From NCBI GenBank assembly GCA_946566685.1, contig CAMNXA010000006.1, positions 78,699 through 120,943 of the forward strand: 42,245 nt of DNA, read 5' to 3'. Origin of the DNA: an uncultured Lachnospiraceae bacterium (GTDB taxonomy: Bacteria > Bacillota > Clostridia > Lachnospirales > Lachnospiraceae). Shown here one piece after another: positions 16,098-25,916 of the stretch. The translations under genes were made by a program, and so were the position numbers. The notes beneath the pieces were generated by a model that saw nothing but the letters and a program-made list of their open reading frames with translations, was not told where the DNA came from and did not search any database. Position 1 is the first letter of the stretch; each line of letters opens with the position of its first letter.

Positions 16098-17309
16098 TTA
16101 AAATTCTGCGCTCAGCAAAAAATCCGCTACGTGCATACTTCGAATCCCCTCATAATTACCGCCTGCAAATTCATCTGTCCGTAATACATATTTGGGGTAA
16201 TTGTCCCGAATTTCAAGCAACCGCTCATATTCCCGTTTCTCTGTTTTTTCAGAAGCAATCCGCTGTGTCACCTGCACATAGATTTTCTCGTTCTGACGGC
16301 TGGCAACAAAATCAACCTCTCCCCTGCCCATTTTTCCAATAAAAACATGGTATCCACGCCGGCACAATTCCAGATATACCACATTTTCAAGACTTGAAGC
16401 CACAGTATCTTCCCGATATCCCAGGACACTGTATCGAAGAGAAGTATCTGCCAGATAAAACTTCTCCTGTGTCTTTAGTATCTCCTTTCCCTGCAGATCA
16501 TAACGCGAACAGCGATGCAATAAATAGGCCTTTTCAAGCTTCTCAAGATAACCATACACCGTCTCATAATCCAAAGAACGGCGCTCCGCTTTCAGGTAAT
16601 CCGAGATGGATTTTGCAGAAAAAGTATTTCCCACATTTTGAAACGTAAATTTCACAACACGTTCCAACTGGTCTACCTTACGAATCTGATTCCGCCTGAC
16701 GATATCCGAAAAAACTGTAGAATAATAAATATCCCGGACAATGGTATACACCTCATCCTGACCGTAGTCCTTCAGATGCGATGCCGGAAATCCGCCAAGC
16801 CGGATATAATTCGCAAGCTCTATCCTGTAATCCTCCAACGCGGCATACTGTCTTTTAAAAGTTAAATATTCACCAAATGACAAGGTATAAATCCTGAAAA
16901 CCACATATCGCCCTGTCAGATAAGTTGATATTTCAGAGGACATCATTCTGGAATTTGATCCTGTCACATAGATATCCACGTCAAAATCAGACAGCAGTGA
17001 ATTGACCACCTTTTCCCAGCCATCTATTTCCTGCATTTCGTCCAGAAAAAGATAAGTCTTACCGTTTGTCTTAAGTCTGCCCTTTATTTCTTCATACATC
17101 TGCTTGGCCGTCATATCCTCGTATTCCATGGAGTCAAAGCGATAACTGACAATCCGCTCCTGCGGTATCCCTCTCTCATGCTCCAAGTATTCCATGATCA
17201 TCTTGAGTATCGTTGATTTACCACTTCGGCGGACACCGGCCAGAATTTTTACAAATGGAGTATCGATATATGTTTTTATCTTATCAATGTACATATCCCT
17301 ATAAATCAT
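16098..17309 (-). CDS. DUF4143-type AAA ATPase
   Basis: A 403-residue protein. A P-loop (AGVRRSGKST, residues 24-33) and Walker B (YLFLDEMQ, D90-E91) form the ATPase domain, with a sensor-like TGSNSRM. A winged-helix-like middle leads to a C-terminal DUF4143 domain with a PD-(D/E)XK-like core (GEVDFVASRQNEKIYVQVTQ). These proteins are common and often multi-copy in anaerobes; their function is largely unknown, and nucleic-acid processing or defence has been suggested for the fold. The frame is open to 17384, but ATG 17309 is preceded by GGGGGTGAT and starts the conserved MIYRDMYI. Confidence 0.87.
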   Translation of the reverse strand: MIYRDMYIDKIKTYIDTPFVKILAGVRRSGKSTILKMIMEYLEHERGIPQERIVSYRFDSMEYEDMTAKQMYEEIKGRLKTNGKTYLFLDEMQEIDGWEKVVNSLLSDFDVDIYVTGSNSRMMSSEISTYLTGRYVVFRIYTLSFGEYLTFKRQYAALEDYRIELANYIRLGGFPASHLKDYGQDEVYTIVRDIYYSTVFSDIVRRNQIRKVDQLERVVKFTFQNVGNTFSAKSISDYLKAERRSLDYETVYGYLEKLEKAYLLHRCSRYDLQGKEILKTQEKFYLADTSLRYSVLGYREDTVASSLENVVYLELCRRGYHVFIGKMGRGEVDFVASRQNEKIYVQVTQRIASEKTEKREYERLLEIRDNYPKYVLRTDEFAGGNYEGIRSMHVADFLLSAEF

Positions 17310-17421
17310 TCTATCACCCCCAATAATTTGATTATAACCAGAATTATTGTATAGTACAATATATTTTAATTGTTTATATCCCAAAAATAATATTCCTGTC
17401 TCCCTTTCGCAGGATTTGTAA

Positions 17422-18339
17422 TCATGAATCTATCCACCATTTTACAATCCGGTCGCTCCCATCTTTTTCCCACTGGATCATAAATTTCGCTTTCCCTACA
17501 CAATGTACATTGCCGCCCTCACCGCTAAGATACTCGGAGACGACTAAGGCATCCCTGCCCTCATACTCCATACTGCATATATTATAATATCCTCCGACAT
17601 TGTACCCGACTACACGAGTTCTGTTCGGTTCAAATATGTTTTCCGCCTCAAATGCAATCGTTTCATCCAGATAAGGGCAATACGCGCTATAGGTATTCTT
17701 CTGCGATTCCTGTGTCACTTCAATATAAATTTCTCTGTCATCCCCTTCGTAAGACTCGGACGGGAAGTCCATCTTTTCCATACTATGATCTTTGTATTTC
17801 AATATCCGCAGATGCCAGTCTCCCGCGGCCCCATTACCTGTTCCACGCGATTCAAACACAATCTCCGTATGCCCATCATCGTCAAAATCCCCCGTCACCA
17901 CATCCAGATCAAAAAGAAATGGATAATCATCATCCCTGAAACAATACGCCGGATCCTCATTCATATAAAAATAAATACAGCCCTCTCCATAAAGGTAAAA
18001 CTCACCCTCCTGTACCATTGCTGCCATATCTTTCTGTCCATTTCCGTCCAAATCTTCTATTAACAGGTCGGTAAGTTCCGCGGTTCCGTCCAGGAACACA
18101 TTATCCGCACATAGTCTCTCATAATACAGTTTCGCTTCCTCCCTGTCTACTTCCAGAGCCTGCGCTTCCTCATAGAATTTCTCTTCATTTCTCTTCTTTC
18201 TTTCCTCTACTGCCTGATCGGCCTCCTGGGCATTCTCTTCGGTTTCCGATGCTTCCTGTTCTCCGCAGGCCGCAAATATCATTCCGCTGCACATGCTGAC
18301 CCACAATAAAATGATAATTCTGAATTTTTTCATCTGCAT
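17422..18339 (-). CDS. Putative lipoprotein with FG-GAP/VCBS-like segment
   Basis: A 305-residue lipoprotein: MQMKKFRIIILLWVSMCSG leads to the lipobox F-A-A-C25. A charged, coiled-coil-like linker (residues 27-65) follows. Then come strand-turn units LLIEDLDGNGQKDMAAM and VTGDFDDDGHTEIVFES, which have the D-x-D-x-D-G calcium-loop pattern of FG-GAP/VCBS repeats. The rest is strand-rich and unassigned. ATG 18339 is chosen because GGAGG lies 7 bp upstream and the signal peptide starts there; the longer frame to 18465 runs into the divergent promoter region. Probably surface-exposed; function unknown. Confidence 0.75.
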   Translation of the reverse strand: MQMKKFRIIILLWVSMCSGMIFAACGEQEASETEENAQEADQAVEERKKRNEEKFYEEAQALEVDREEAKLYYERLCADNVFLDGTAELTDLLIEDLDGNGQKDMAAMVQEGEFYLYGEGCIYFYMNEDPAYCFRDDDYPFLFDLDVVTGDFDDDGHTEIVFESRGTGNGAAGDWHLRILKYKDHSMEKMDFPSESYEGDDREIYIEVTQESQKNTYSAYCPYLDETIAFEAENIFEPNRTRVVGYNVGGYYNICSMEYEGRDALVVSEYLSGEGGNVHCVGKAKFMIQWEKDGSDRIVKWWIDS

Positions 18340-18392
18340 CCCCCTGCCTCCATCTATATTATACATAAAACCCAACGGAAAGACAGCGGCAA

Positions 18393-18421
18393 TTGACAGC
18401 GTTCCAAATCTATGCCAAAAT
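18393..18421 (+). promoter_or_regulatory. Probable promoter of the RelA/SpoT-domain gene
   Basis: TTGACA (18393-18398), a 17-bp spacer and CAAAAT (18416-18421), about 45 bp upstream of the ATG at 18466. Confidence 0.55.
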
Positions 18422-18465
18422 AAAACAAAAAACGACAATCGTAAGATTCTAAAGGGAGAACGCAT

Positions 18466-19581
18466 ATGGCAAACAAAGCAAATGTCTTAGCCCAATATGA
18501 CAAACAACACAAGAAATATGAACGCTTTGCAAAAGAGGTGGAACACCAGCTCCGTTCAATCCTTGAGGAAGCGGGCATCGTCTGCAATGCCATCACCAGC
18601 CGGGTGAAAGAACGTGACAGCCTCGATAAGAAAATCGATATCAAGATGGATAAGTACAGTAATCTGGCGGAAATCACAGACATTGCGGGCATCCGTGTAA
18701 TCACCTACTACGACAATGATGTAGACCGGGTCGCCGAGATTGTAGAGCGGGAATTTTGTGTGGATAAGGACAATTCCATTGACAAACGCAAAGCCCTTGA
18801 TCCGGATAAGTTCGGCTATTGCAGCGTTCACTATGTGGTCTCGATGAATGAGACCAGGCTGAACCTGCCGGAATGCAGAGCCTATACAGGATTAAAATGT
18901 GAGATTCAGATCCGCACCGTATTACAGCATGCCTGGGCGGAGATCGAACATGATCTGGGTTATAAGAGTGAAACCGGCGTTCCCAGAAATATCCGGCGTA
19001 ACTTCTCCCGCCTGGCAGGACTGTTGGAGCTTGCAGATAAGGAATTTCAGGAGATTCGCGAGTTTTTAACGGAATACCGTCATGATGTAAATTCCATGAT
19101 GGAACAGGATGCCCCTGAAGCGGCTGACAGCGAATTGGATGCTGTGGTGTTGGAGGCTATTGTAAATACCAATCCGAAGCTACAGGAACTCAATCAAAAA
19201 ATCGGGGAAATTTCAGGCATGGAAATCAATGACAATGAGCCCCAGCAAAGATATGTCGGCACGTTACAGCAATTAAATTATTTAAAGATTCATACAACAC
19301 TCCAATTAAATCAGAGTGTTGACCGCAATATGAATCTTGCCATCTATTTGGTGGATAAATTCTTACGTGACAGCTATCTGGAGGATCCGGACGATCAGCC
19401 ACTGCCAAAAATAATCGGCCTTTTTTATATTTGTTATGCCGAATTGCTGTCAGGTGAACCTGATGAAGATGACATTATTCAATATTTAGATACAAATGAT
19501 ATTGCCGGCCCTGACGAATCCGAGTATGATTTCGCTGAGAGACTGCTGCAATACGGCCATGAATTTGCTTCCCAGCAATAA
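18466..19581 (+). CDS. RelA/SpoT-domain (p)ppGpp synthetase, stand-alone type
   Basis: A 371-residue protein with a RelA/SpoT nucleotidyltransferase domain at about 25-190. Synthetase landmarks are present: D72-I-A-G-I-R77, FGYCSVHYV (117-124), E146-I-Q-I-R150 and the helix HAWAEIEHDLGYK (155-167). There is no HD hydrolase domain at the N-terminus and no TGS/ACT regulatory region, so it resembles small alarmone synthetases. The extra C-terminal ~170 residues are helical and unassigned, and they make it longer than the usual ~210-260 residues. It should transfer pyrophosphate from ATP to GDP/GTP. Own promoter, AAAGGGAG ribosome site and terminator. Confidence 0.88.
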   Translation: MANKANVLAQYDKQHKKYERFAKEVEHQLRSILEEAGIVCNAITSRVKERDSLDKKIDIKMDKYSNLAEITDIAGIRVITYYDNDVDRVAEIVEREFCVDKDNSIDKRKALDPDKFGYCSVHYVVSMNETRLNLPECRAYTGLKCEIQIRTVLQHAWAEIEHDLGYKSETGVPRNIRRNFSRLAGLLELADKEFQEIREFLTEYRHDVNSMMEQDAPEAADSELDAVVLEAIVNTNPKLQELNQKIGEISGMEINDNEPQQRYVGTLQQLNYLKIHTTLQLNQSVDRNMNLAIYLVDKFLRDSYLEDPDDQPLPKIIGLFYICYAELLSGEPDEDDIIQYLDTNDIAGPDESEYDFAERLLQYGHEFASQQ

Positions 19582-19598
19582 AAAACTTTGACACCGCG

Positions 19599-19635
19599 AA
19601 AAAGGCAGCAACCCATACAAGCTGCTGCCCTTTTT
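19599..19635. terminator. Bidirectional terminator between convergent synthetase and GH31 genes
   Basis: Five A, then GGCAGCA (19604-19610) pairing with TGCTGCC (19623-19629), then five T after one C (19631-19635). Confidence 0.85.
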
Positions 19636-19653
19636 ACTGTGTCTATATAATAT

Positions 19654-21663
19654 CTACTCCACAAACGCGAAATCCGAGTCATTTGTGGTAAATACCGGAA
19701 TTACCGAGAGCGGAGCATCGCATTTAACAGTCACGCCGCCTTCATATACTTTACCGGTCTGTACTTCTTTCCATGTCCTTCCGGCGGGGAGATACACATC
19801 ACGCTCCCGCATTCCCTCATAAAGCACAGGCGCCACCAGAATATCAGGGCCAAACATGTATTCATCGTTGATATCCCAACAGGTCTCATCCTCCGGATTG
19901 TCATAGAACAGAGGCCGGATGACCGGTGTTCCTTTCTCATGGGCCTTCACCATCTGTTCTGTTACGTAAGGCCGCAGTGTCTCACGGGTATCCACCAATC
20001 CTTTCAGGATCTTATATACATCCTCACCATAGGAATAGAGTTCATTCTCCGCGCCGCTTCCAAATGGCTGGTTCCACATTCTGGCCGCATTGGAGATAGA
20101 AAAATCAATGGGATCGCGGAATCCATGAAGTCTTGTCACCGGACAGAACAATCCAAACTGGAACCAACGGATCAACAATTCATGGAATTTCGGGTCATGT
20201 ATGTTTCCGCCGGTAAAGCCGCCAATATCTGTTGTCCACCACGGAATACCTGAAAGTCCTACATTCAGGCCGGCCGCCATCTGATTCTGTAAGAAATCAA
20301 AGGTGGAATGGGTATCACCTGACCACAGAAGCGCACCGTAACGCTGACTGCCCGCCCATACACAGCGCAGCAGGTTCAGGATGTTTTCCTGGCCTTCTTT
20401 CTGCATTCCCTCATAAAAGGTCTTCGCATACTCTACCGGATAGAAATTGGAGACTTTTAATGCCGGGCCTTTATGATATCTGAAACTGTCGAAATCATAG
20501 TGGAACATGTAATCCGGCTCTGCCTCATCCAGCCAGAAAATCTTGATGCCATATTTATAGTAATGTTCTTTGGCCTTATTCCATACATATTCTCTCGCTT
20601 CCGGATTAAAGGCATCATAGAGATATTCATTGCCCATGAACTGCATCTGCACGGCATTGGCTCTCTCTGAACGTACCAGGAGTCCCAGTTCCTTCATCTC
20701 GTCATAGTTTTCACTGTTGACATCCACGGTCGGCCAGATGGATACCATCAGTTCGATGCCCATGCTCTTTAATTCATCCACCATTGCCTGCGGATCCGGC
20801 CAGAATTCAGGATCAAACTGCCAGTCTCCCTGGTTGGTCCAGTGGAAGAAATCACAGACGATCACAGAGATCGGAATACCGCGCTTCTTGTACTCCCTTG
20901 CCACACTCAAAAGCTGTTCCTGGGTCGTGTAACGCAGTTTGCACTGCCAGAACCCTGTCGCATAGTCGGGCATCATCGGCACCTTGCCGGTAGCCTCCGC
21001 ATATGCTTCCTCAATCTCCGCCGGCGTATCCCCTGCCGTGATCCAGAGATCCATGTGCTCCGAGCATTCTGCGATCCACTCTGTCAGGTTATTGGCAAAG
21101 GTCACGCGGCCAATCGCCGGGTTGTTCCAAAGGAAGCCATATCCCCGGTTAGAAAGTGCAAAGGGGATGCTTGCCTGACTGTTGCGCTGTGCCAGTTCCA
21201 GGCAGCAGCCTTTCATATTTAACTGTTTTTCCTGCCTCTGGCCCAGACCGAATATTTTCTCCCCGTCCTGGCCCTCAAATCGCAGGGTAATCTTATAATC
21301 ACTGGAACCGATCAGAGGCTTGTACTCTCTGCCGCAGATTGCTAACGGGCTCGTCTTATCGCCGCCGTTATTCACTCTCCATCTCTCTTCTAAGAGCACT
21401 TCCCCTTTCTGGTTATAGTATGTCAGCCAGCCAAACTGATTAAATTCGGCCCTGATCTTACCATTGGTGATGCTCGCTGTCTTACCGTCTACCTGAATCT
21501 GTGCCTCGCTCTCTTCCGGCTCCAGCAAAGCCCAGGGCTCCTGTGATATTGCCGCTGTCTTTGTTCCGCGGATTCTCAGACTGTTTTTGCCCCACGGCTC
21601 TAACTGTAGGATTTCACTGTCATTCCGATAAATCAGCTTATTTCCTTCTACTTTAAATGCCAT
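19654..21663 (-). CDS. GH31 alpha-xylosidase-like glycoside hydrolase
   Basis: A 669-residue protein with the GH31 layout: N-terminal beta-sandwich (1-235), TIM barrel (236-~560) and a C-terminal beta domain. The catalytic nucleophile is Asp379 in WLDEAEPDY and the acid/base is Asp450 in WSGDTHSTF. The WLDEAEP form and the WTTDIGGF segment fit the YicI/alpha-xylosidase branch, though alpha-glucosidase activity cannot be excluded. No signal peptide, so it acts inside the cell. It is the last gene of the CUT2 transporter operon, 35 bp after the GH127 gene. Likely removes alpha-linked xylose (or a similar sugar) from imported oligosaccharides. Confidence 0.9.
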   Translation of the reverse strand: MAFKVEGNKLIYRNDSEILQLEPWGKNSLRIRGTKTAAISQEPWALLEPEESEAQIQVDGKTASITNGKIRAEFNQFGWLTYYNQKGEVLLEERWRVNNGGDKTSPLAICGREYKPLIGSSDYKITLRFEGQDGEKIFGLGQRQEKQLNMKGCCLELAQRNSQASIPFALSNRGYGFLWNNPAIGRVTFANNLTEWIAECSEHMDLWITAGDTPAEIEEAYAEATGKVPMMPDYATGFWQCKLRYTTQEQLLSVAREYKKRGIPISVIVCDFFHWTNQGDWQFDPEFWPDPQAMVDELKSMGIELMVSIWPTVDVNSENYDEMKELGLLVRSERANAVQMQFMGNEYLYDAFNPEAREYVWNKAKEHYYKYGIKIFWLDEAEPDYMFHYDFDSFRYHKGPALKVSNFYPVEYAKTFYEGMQKEGQENILNLLRCVWAGSQRYGALLWSGDTHSTFDFLQNQMAAGLNVGLSGIPWWTTDIGGFTGGNIHDPKFHELLIRWFQFGLFCPVTRLHGFRDPIDFSISNAARMWNQPFGSGAENELYSYGEDVYKILKGLVDTRETLRPYVTEQMVKAHEKGTPVIRPLFYDNPEDETCWDINDEYMFGPDILVAPVLYEGMRERDVYLPAGRTWKEVQTGKVYEGGVTVKCDAPLSVIPVFTTNDSDFAFVE

Positions 21664-21698
21664 ATTTTCCTCCTTTTCTGTGTTATTCTTCCTTAGAG

Positions 21699-23723
21699 TT
21701 ACCTCATATTCATTTCATGCACCCAGACTGTCATCTCATTTTCTCCGCGGTTCGCCCATGTGTAATAGGGAATGAATGTCAATTCCGCAGTCTGATAATT
21801 CCACTCCACATCGGATGCATACAAAGCGGTTTCGTCTTCCATTTCCATCAACTTAAGGCCCAACGCCCTGACCTCATAAATACCGCCCAGTTTCTCCGGC
21901 TGGTACTCTGTCTTAAGTTCAGATTCCTTCGGAAGGTAAATGCGCTGCAATCCCTCTCCGTTATCGACTCCTTCCAGGCAATATACGAGCGGCCCTCTCT
22001 GGATCGCCACCTTACCCACGTCCTTAGACACCTTAGGATTTGCATAAACTCTCCTGGGCGTAAAGTCCAGCGTAAGCGTTATCACATCTCCATTTACCCA
22101 GTGACGTTCCAGATGCAGATACCCGTCCTGTATCTCACCTTTTTCCTCTGCATGGTTAACCTGGACATGCCATTCCTGTCTGCTCCAGGATGGAATCCTC
22201 AGACAGATTCCAAAATCCCCCTCTGTCCGAACCGTAAACTGCACCGTGCCCTCATGGGGATATGCCGTCTGGGTATCCAATACGACCTCCTGATCCCTGA
22301 GCCTCAGTTTTGCCTGATTCTCCATATATAGATTGATATAAATGTCATTGTCACACAGCGTGTATATGTATTCCGGAAGCGATGTGATCATCCTGCTTAA
22401 ATTAGGCGGACAGCAGGCACATCCAAACCAGGCCGGACGCACCGGGAGCACGTGAGCGCGGTCGGGATTCTCCCGGCTGATCACCGGATCTACCTCCAGC
22501 GGATTGACATAGAAGAAACTTTTGCCGTCCAAAGCCATCCCCGCCAGACAGGTGTTCAAAAGTGCACGCTCCATCGTATCTGCATAATCGCCTTTCTGTT
22601 CCACTTCCAGCAGACGTTTCATAAAGAACATCATGCCCACCGAAGCACAGGTCTCACCATACACCATATCATTGGGAAGATCATAATCGGATGTAAACAT
22701 CTCTGCTTTTGGTGTAGAACCGATCCCGCCCGTCAGATACATCCTGCGCTGTACCATATTTTCATACAGTCCCCGGCAGGCATCCAGCAGTTCATCATCA
22801 CCCGTCAGCCGAGCCACATCCACGGCGCCGCTGGCCATATACATACAGCGCACCGCATGTCCCTCAAAAGTCTTCTGTTCCCGGATGGGAAGATGATACT
22901 GGGCATATTTCGGCCCGTTGCTGTACATCCCATAGGGCGGATAGAGATAAGAAAAATGTGACGCCCTGTTTCGCTTTTCAAACTCGATGTCAAAATAATA
23001 GGGCTTCTTTCCTCTCTCATCGATAAAATACTTGGCCAGATTCAGATATCTATGTTCTCCGGTAGCCTGATACAGTTTTACTAGAGCAAGTTCAATCTCC
23101 TCATGCCCGGGATACCCGTGCCGCTTATTTTCTTCCGGGCCGAAATTCTCATCGATCAGATCCGCCATCCTACACATGATCTTCAACAGACTGTCTTTAC
23201 CGGTCGCTTTATAATAAGCTGCTGCCGCTTCCATCATGTGTCCGGCACAATACATTTCATGACACTCGCACAGATTCATAAAACGATTTTCCGGCTCCCT
23301 GATCGTAAAATAGGTATTCAGATAACCGTCCGCCTGCTGGGCCCTGCCGATCAGACTGATGATGTCATCCACTGTCTTTTCCAATGCTACATCCGGATCA
23401 CTCATCAACCGGTAAGAAACTGCCTCCAGCCATTTGGCCAGATCACTGTCCTGAAACACCATCCCATAGAAATCGCCCTGCTCTTCTCCAGCCGCAATTT
23501 TGAAATTGGCAATACAATGACTCGGATATCCCTCATCATTTCCTTCCGCCACACTGAAATTCTCGATACTGTGGTCGGGAACAGCATCCTTGGCCGTATC
23601 AGTCAGAATATCCCACTGGTAAGGTAAAACCTGTTCCTTTACCAGCTTGGATACCCTCCCAAACAGACCGTCACCGATCGTAACCTCATTAATATTTGCC
23701 GATGCAATATATTTTTTTGCCAT
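21699..23723 (-). CDS. GH127 beta-L-arabinofuranosidase
   Basis: A 674-residue cytoplasmic protein (no signal) covering the whole GH127 family. The zinc/cysteine catalytic site is visible: Y-G-E357-T-C359 and the triad C435-A-C437-C438 followed by PPN, matching the Glu-Cys-Cys-Cys set of the bifidobacterial enzyme HypBA1. The (alpha/alpha)6 barrel fills about residues 1-440 and two beta domains follow. HypBA1-type enzymes release L-arabinose from beta-1,2-linked arabinofuranosides such as those on plant hydroxyproline-rich proteins. ATG 23723 is chosen over ATG 23735 because GGAG lies 6 bp before it. Located between the sugar-binding protein and the GH31 gene. Confidence 0.93.
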   Translation of the reverse strand: MAKKYIASANINEVTIGDGLFGRVSKLVKEQVLPYQWDILTDTAKDAVPDHSIENFSVAEGNDEGYPSHCIANFKIAAGEEQGDFYGMVFQDSDLAKWLEAVSYRLMSDPDVALEKTVDDIISLIGRAQQADGYLNTYFTIREPENRFMNLCECHEMYCAGHMMEAAAAYYKATGKDSLLKIMCRMADLIDENFGPEENKRHGYPGHEEIELALVKLYQATGEHRYLNLAKYFIDERGKKPYYFDIEFEKRNRASHFSYLYPPYGMYSNGPKYAQYHLPIREQKTFEGHAVRCMYMASGAVDVARLTGDDELLDACRGLYENMVQRRMYLTGGIGSTPKAEMFTSDYDLPNDMVYGETCASVGMMFFMKRLLEVEQKGDYADTMERALLNTCLAGMALDGKSFFYVNPLEVDPVISRENPDRAHVLPVRPAWFGCACCPPNLSRMITSLPEYIYTLCDNDIYINLYMENQAKLRLRDQEVVLDTQTAYPHEGTVQFTVRTEGDFGICLRIPSWSRQEWHVQVNHAEEKGEIQDGYLHLERHWVNGDVITLTLDFTPRRVYANPKVSKDVGKVAIQRGPLVYCLEGVDNGEGLQRIYLPKESELKTEYQPEKLGGIYEVRALGLKLMEMEDETALYASDVEWNYQTAELTFIPYYTWANRGENEMTVWVHEMNMR

Positions 23724-23775
23724 ACTGATCTCCATTCCGGAGAATGCCTTATTTCAGGCATTTTCCTGCATAAGT

Positions 23776-24876
23776 TTACTCGCTGATGTAATACATGTCT
23801 GCATTCTCTGCCGTTACCACTGCACAGCCGGAATCACAGGTTGCCGGAAGAGACGGGAATCCCTTTGCATACCAATCATCTGCCGATTTGATATTCTCCT
23901 GATTGCAAAGCATATAGACATAGATCATGCTCCAGAACCCTTCAGCATAGGGTGACTGGGAAAGTGTGGCATCTACGGAGCCGGCCTTGATCGAATCCAG
24001 GGTTGTAGTATCCGTGTCAAACCCTACCACCTTAATCTTTCCTGTCAGGCCTGCTTCTGACAAAGATGTCTCTGTTCCCAGAACTGCCTGCTGCAATGCT
24101 GCAAAGATATAATCAATATCGCTGTCTGTCGCCAGAAGGCTGGACAGGTTCGCTGCCGCCTCGTTCTCATCATTGCCGGCATCTACTACCTGCACCAATT
24201 CAATGTCCGGATATTTTGCTGCCAGTCTTTCCGAAAAACCCTGAATCCGCTCATTGATATTGGACTGTCCTGTTCTGGTCAGGCACGCTACTCTGCCCTT
24301 ACCGCCCAGCTTTTCTGCGATATAATCTGCCGCTGTCACGCCTGCATCATAGTTGGATGTACCGATAAAGGTTGTCCTGTTGCTGTCCGGTGAATCGGAA
24401 TCGAAGGTTACGATCGGAATACCGGATGCAATGGCATTGTTGATCGGGTCTTTATAAGCATCTGCATCCATAGCCGTCACCGCCATGCCTGTGGGCTTCA
24501 GCGCAATGATCTGCTCCAGGGAAGTAACCGCCGAGTTTACGTCATACTCTGTGGTCCCGCCATACTTCGCTTCCACGCCCAAAAGATTGGCTGCATCCTG
24601 GAATCCTCTCCAGCACTCCGTCCAGAATGAATAACCTGACAGGAATGTCACCATATAATAGGTCTGATCCGGATGCGCTGTAAACCCGCTTGCTGCCGCC
24701 GCCACCTCGCTGTTTCCTTCTGCTGAAGGCTCTGCCGTATCCGCTGCTGCCTGTCCATTGTCTGCCGCTGCCGCCTCAGGCGCCGCGGGCTGTGTCTGTG
24801 TTTCGCCGCCGCAGCCTGCCAATACAGATGCCACCATGGCTACACTGAGTAACACTCCCAATACTTTTCTTTTCAT
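23776..24876 (-). CDS. CUT2-type sugar-binding lipoprotein
   Basis: A 366-residue lipoprotein (lipobox L-A-G-C22) with an Ala/Glu-rich linker to about residue 65, then a type I periplasmic-binding fold of the RbsB/LacI kind: MVTFLSGYSFWTECWRGF, LKPTGMAVTAMDADAY, IPIVTFDSDSPDSNRTTFIG and IDYIFAALQQAVLGTE. Trp, Asp and Asn/Arg residues expected around a monosaccharide are present. It should catch a pentose or small sugar and hand it to the permease 44 bp upstream. Arabinofuranose or a related sugar is suggested by the GH127 and GH31 genes downstream, but specificity is inference. AAAAGGAGG site before the ATG. Confidence 0.92.
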   Translation of the reverse strand: MKRKVLGVLLSVAMVASVLAGCGGETQTQPAAPEAAAADNGQAAADTAEPSAEGNSEVAAAASGFTAHPDQTYYMVTFLSGYSFWTECWRGFQDAANLLGVEAKYGGTTEYDVNSAVTSLEQIIALKPTGMAVTAMDADAYKDPINNAIASGIPIVTFDSDSPDSNRTTFIGTSNYDAGVTAADYIAEKLGGKGRVACLTRTGQSNINERIQGFSERLAAKYPDIELVQVVDAGNDENEAAANLSSLLATDSDIDYIFAALQQAVLGTETSLSEAGLTGKIKVVGFDTDTTTLDSIKAGSVDATLSQSPYAEGFWSMIYVYMLCNQENIKSADDWYAKGFPSLPATCDSGCAVVTAENADMYYISE

Positions 24877-24920
24877 GTTTTCTTCCTCCTTTTAATTTGA
24901 TACTGTAAATGTGTAAATGA

Positions 24921-25916
24921 TTAATTCTTTTTGCGGTTACTGAGTACATCAAATATGATTGCCAGAATCAGTATTGCACCCGTAATAAAGTTCTGCCAAT
25001 GAACAGAAACGTTCAAGATAACAAGTATATTACTGATCACACTCATCATGACCACACCCAAAACAGCTCCCGCCACCGTGCCTTTACCTCCGGCAAGGCT
25101 GACGCCGCCGATAACCGCCGCTGAAATAACCGTCATTTCTACGCCTGATCCGGTACTGGATGTAGCAGTTCCAAATCTGGAAGCCGTCAAGACACCGGCA
25201 ATTCCCGAGAGAACACCTGTCAGGACATATACCATCGTTTTGACCAGCCTCGTATTGATACCGGACAACATAGCCGTCTTTTCATTGCTTCCCACAAAGA
25301 ATACATTTCGTGCAAGTCCGGATCTGCGAACCAGAATATCGCCTATGATCACAAATACCAGACATACGATCACCAGTACCGGTATATTACCTACCGACCC
25401 GGATCCCACATATCGGAAAGCCTCCACGCCGGCTGCATCCTGTAGTCCTATGGAACCGCCATTCGTCAAAACATATACGATTCCCCGCGCCATCTGCTGC
25501 ATACCCAAAGTGGTGATAAAAGCATTCAGGTTCAGATAACCGATCAGCACACCGTTTATCCCGCCACAGATGATTCCCACCAAAATGCCAACCAGACATG
25601 CCAGCCATATACTGACCCCGTTATTCGTCAATACAACCACACTGACTGCACTCAGTCCCAATACAGAACCAACTGACAGGTCAAAACCACCGCTGACCAA
25701 AGCAAGCGTCATCGCTATGGCAATGATAGCATTACAGGAAAATCCAATTGCCGTGGTCCGCAGGTTGGTCACCGTAAGAAATGCCGGCGACATAATCGAA
25801 ATAAATACAATCAAGACCAGTAATATCACAAGCACAGAAAATTCTTTCATGGAACGTATTTTCTTCCATGCAGATACCTGGCTGTTTCCTCCTTTACTAT
25901 CCGACTTGCTCTTCAT
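24921..25916 (-). CDS. CUT2 sugar ABC transporter permease (RbsC-like)
   Basis: A 331-residue membrane protein with about eight to ten hydrophobic helices and the RbsC-family landmarks SGGFDLSVGSVLGLSA and GGINGVLIGYLNLNAFITTLG near the middle, plus GGVSLAGGKGTVAGAVLG toward the end. It forms the sugar channel with the neighbouring ATPase. ATG 25916 has AGGAGG 7 bp upstream and overlaps the ATPase 3' end by 20 bp, a sign of coupling; the longer in-frame stretch to 26018 is unlikely to be translated. Confidence 0.93.
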   Translation of the reverse strand: MKSKSDSKGGNSQVSAWKKIRSMKEFSVLVILLVLIVFISIMSPAFLTVTNLRTTAIGFSCNAIIAIAMTLALVSGGFDLSVGSVLGLSAVSVVVLTNNGVSIWLACLVGILVGIICGGINGVLIGYLNLNAFITTLGMQQMARGIVYVLTNGGSIGLQDAAGVEAFRYVGSGSVGNIPVLVIVCLVFVIIGDILVRRSGLARNVFFVGSNEKTAMLSGINTRLVKTMVYVLTGVLSGIAGVLTASRFGTATSSTGSGVEMTVISAAVIGGVSLAGGKGTVAGAVLGVVMMSVISNILVILNVSVHWQNFITGAILILAIIFDVLSNRKKN

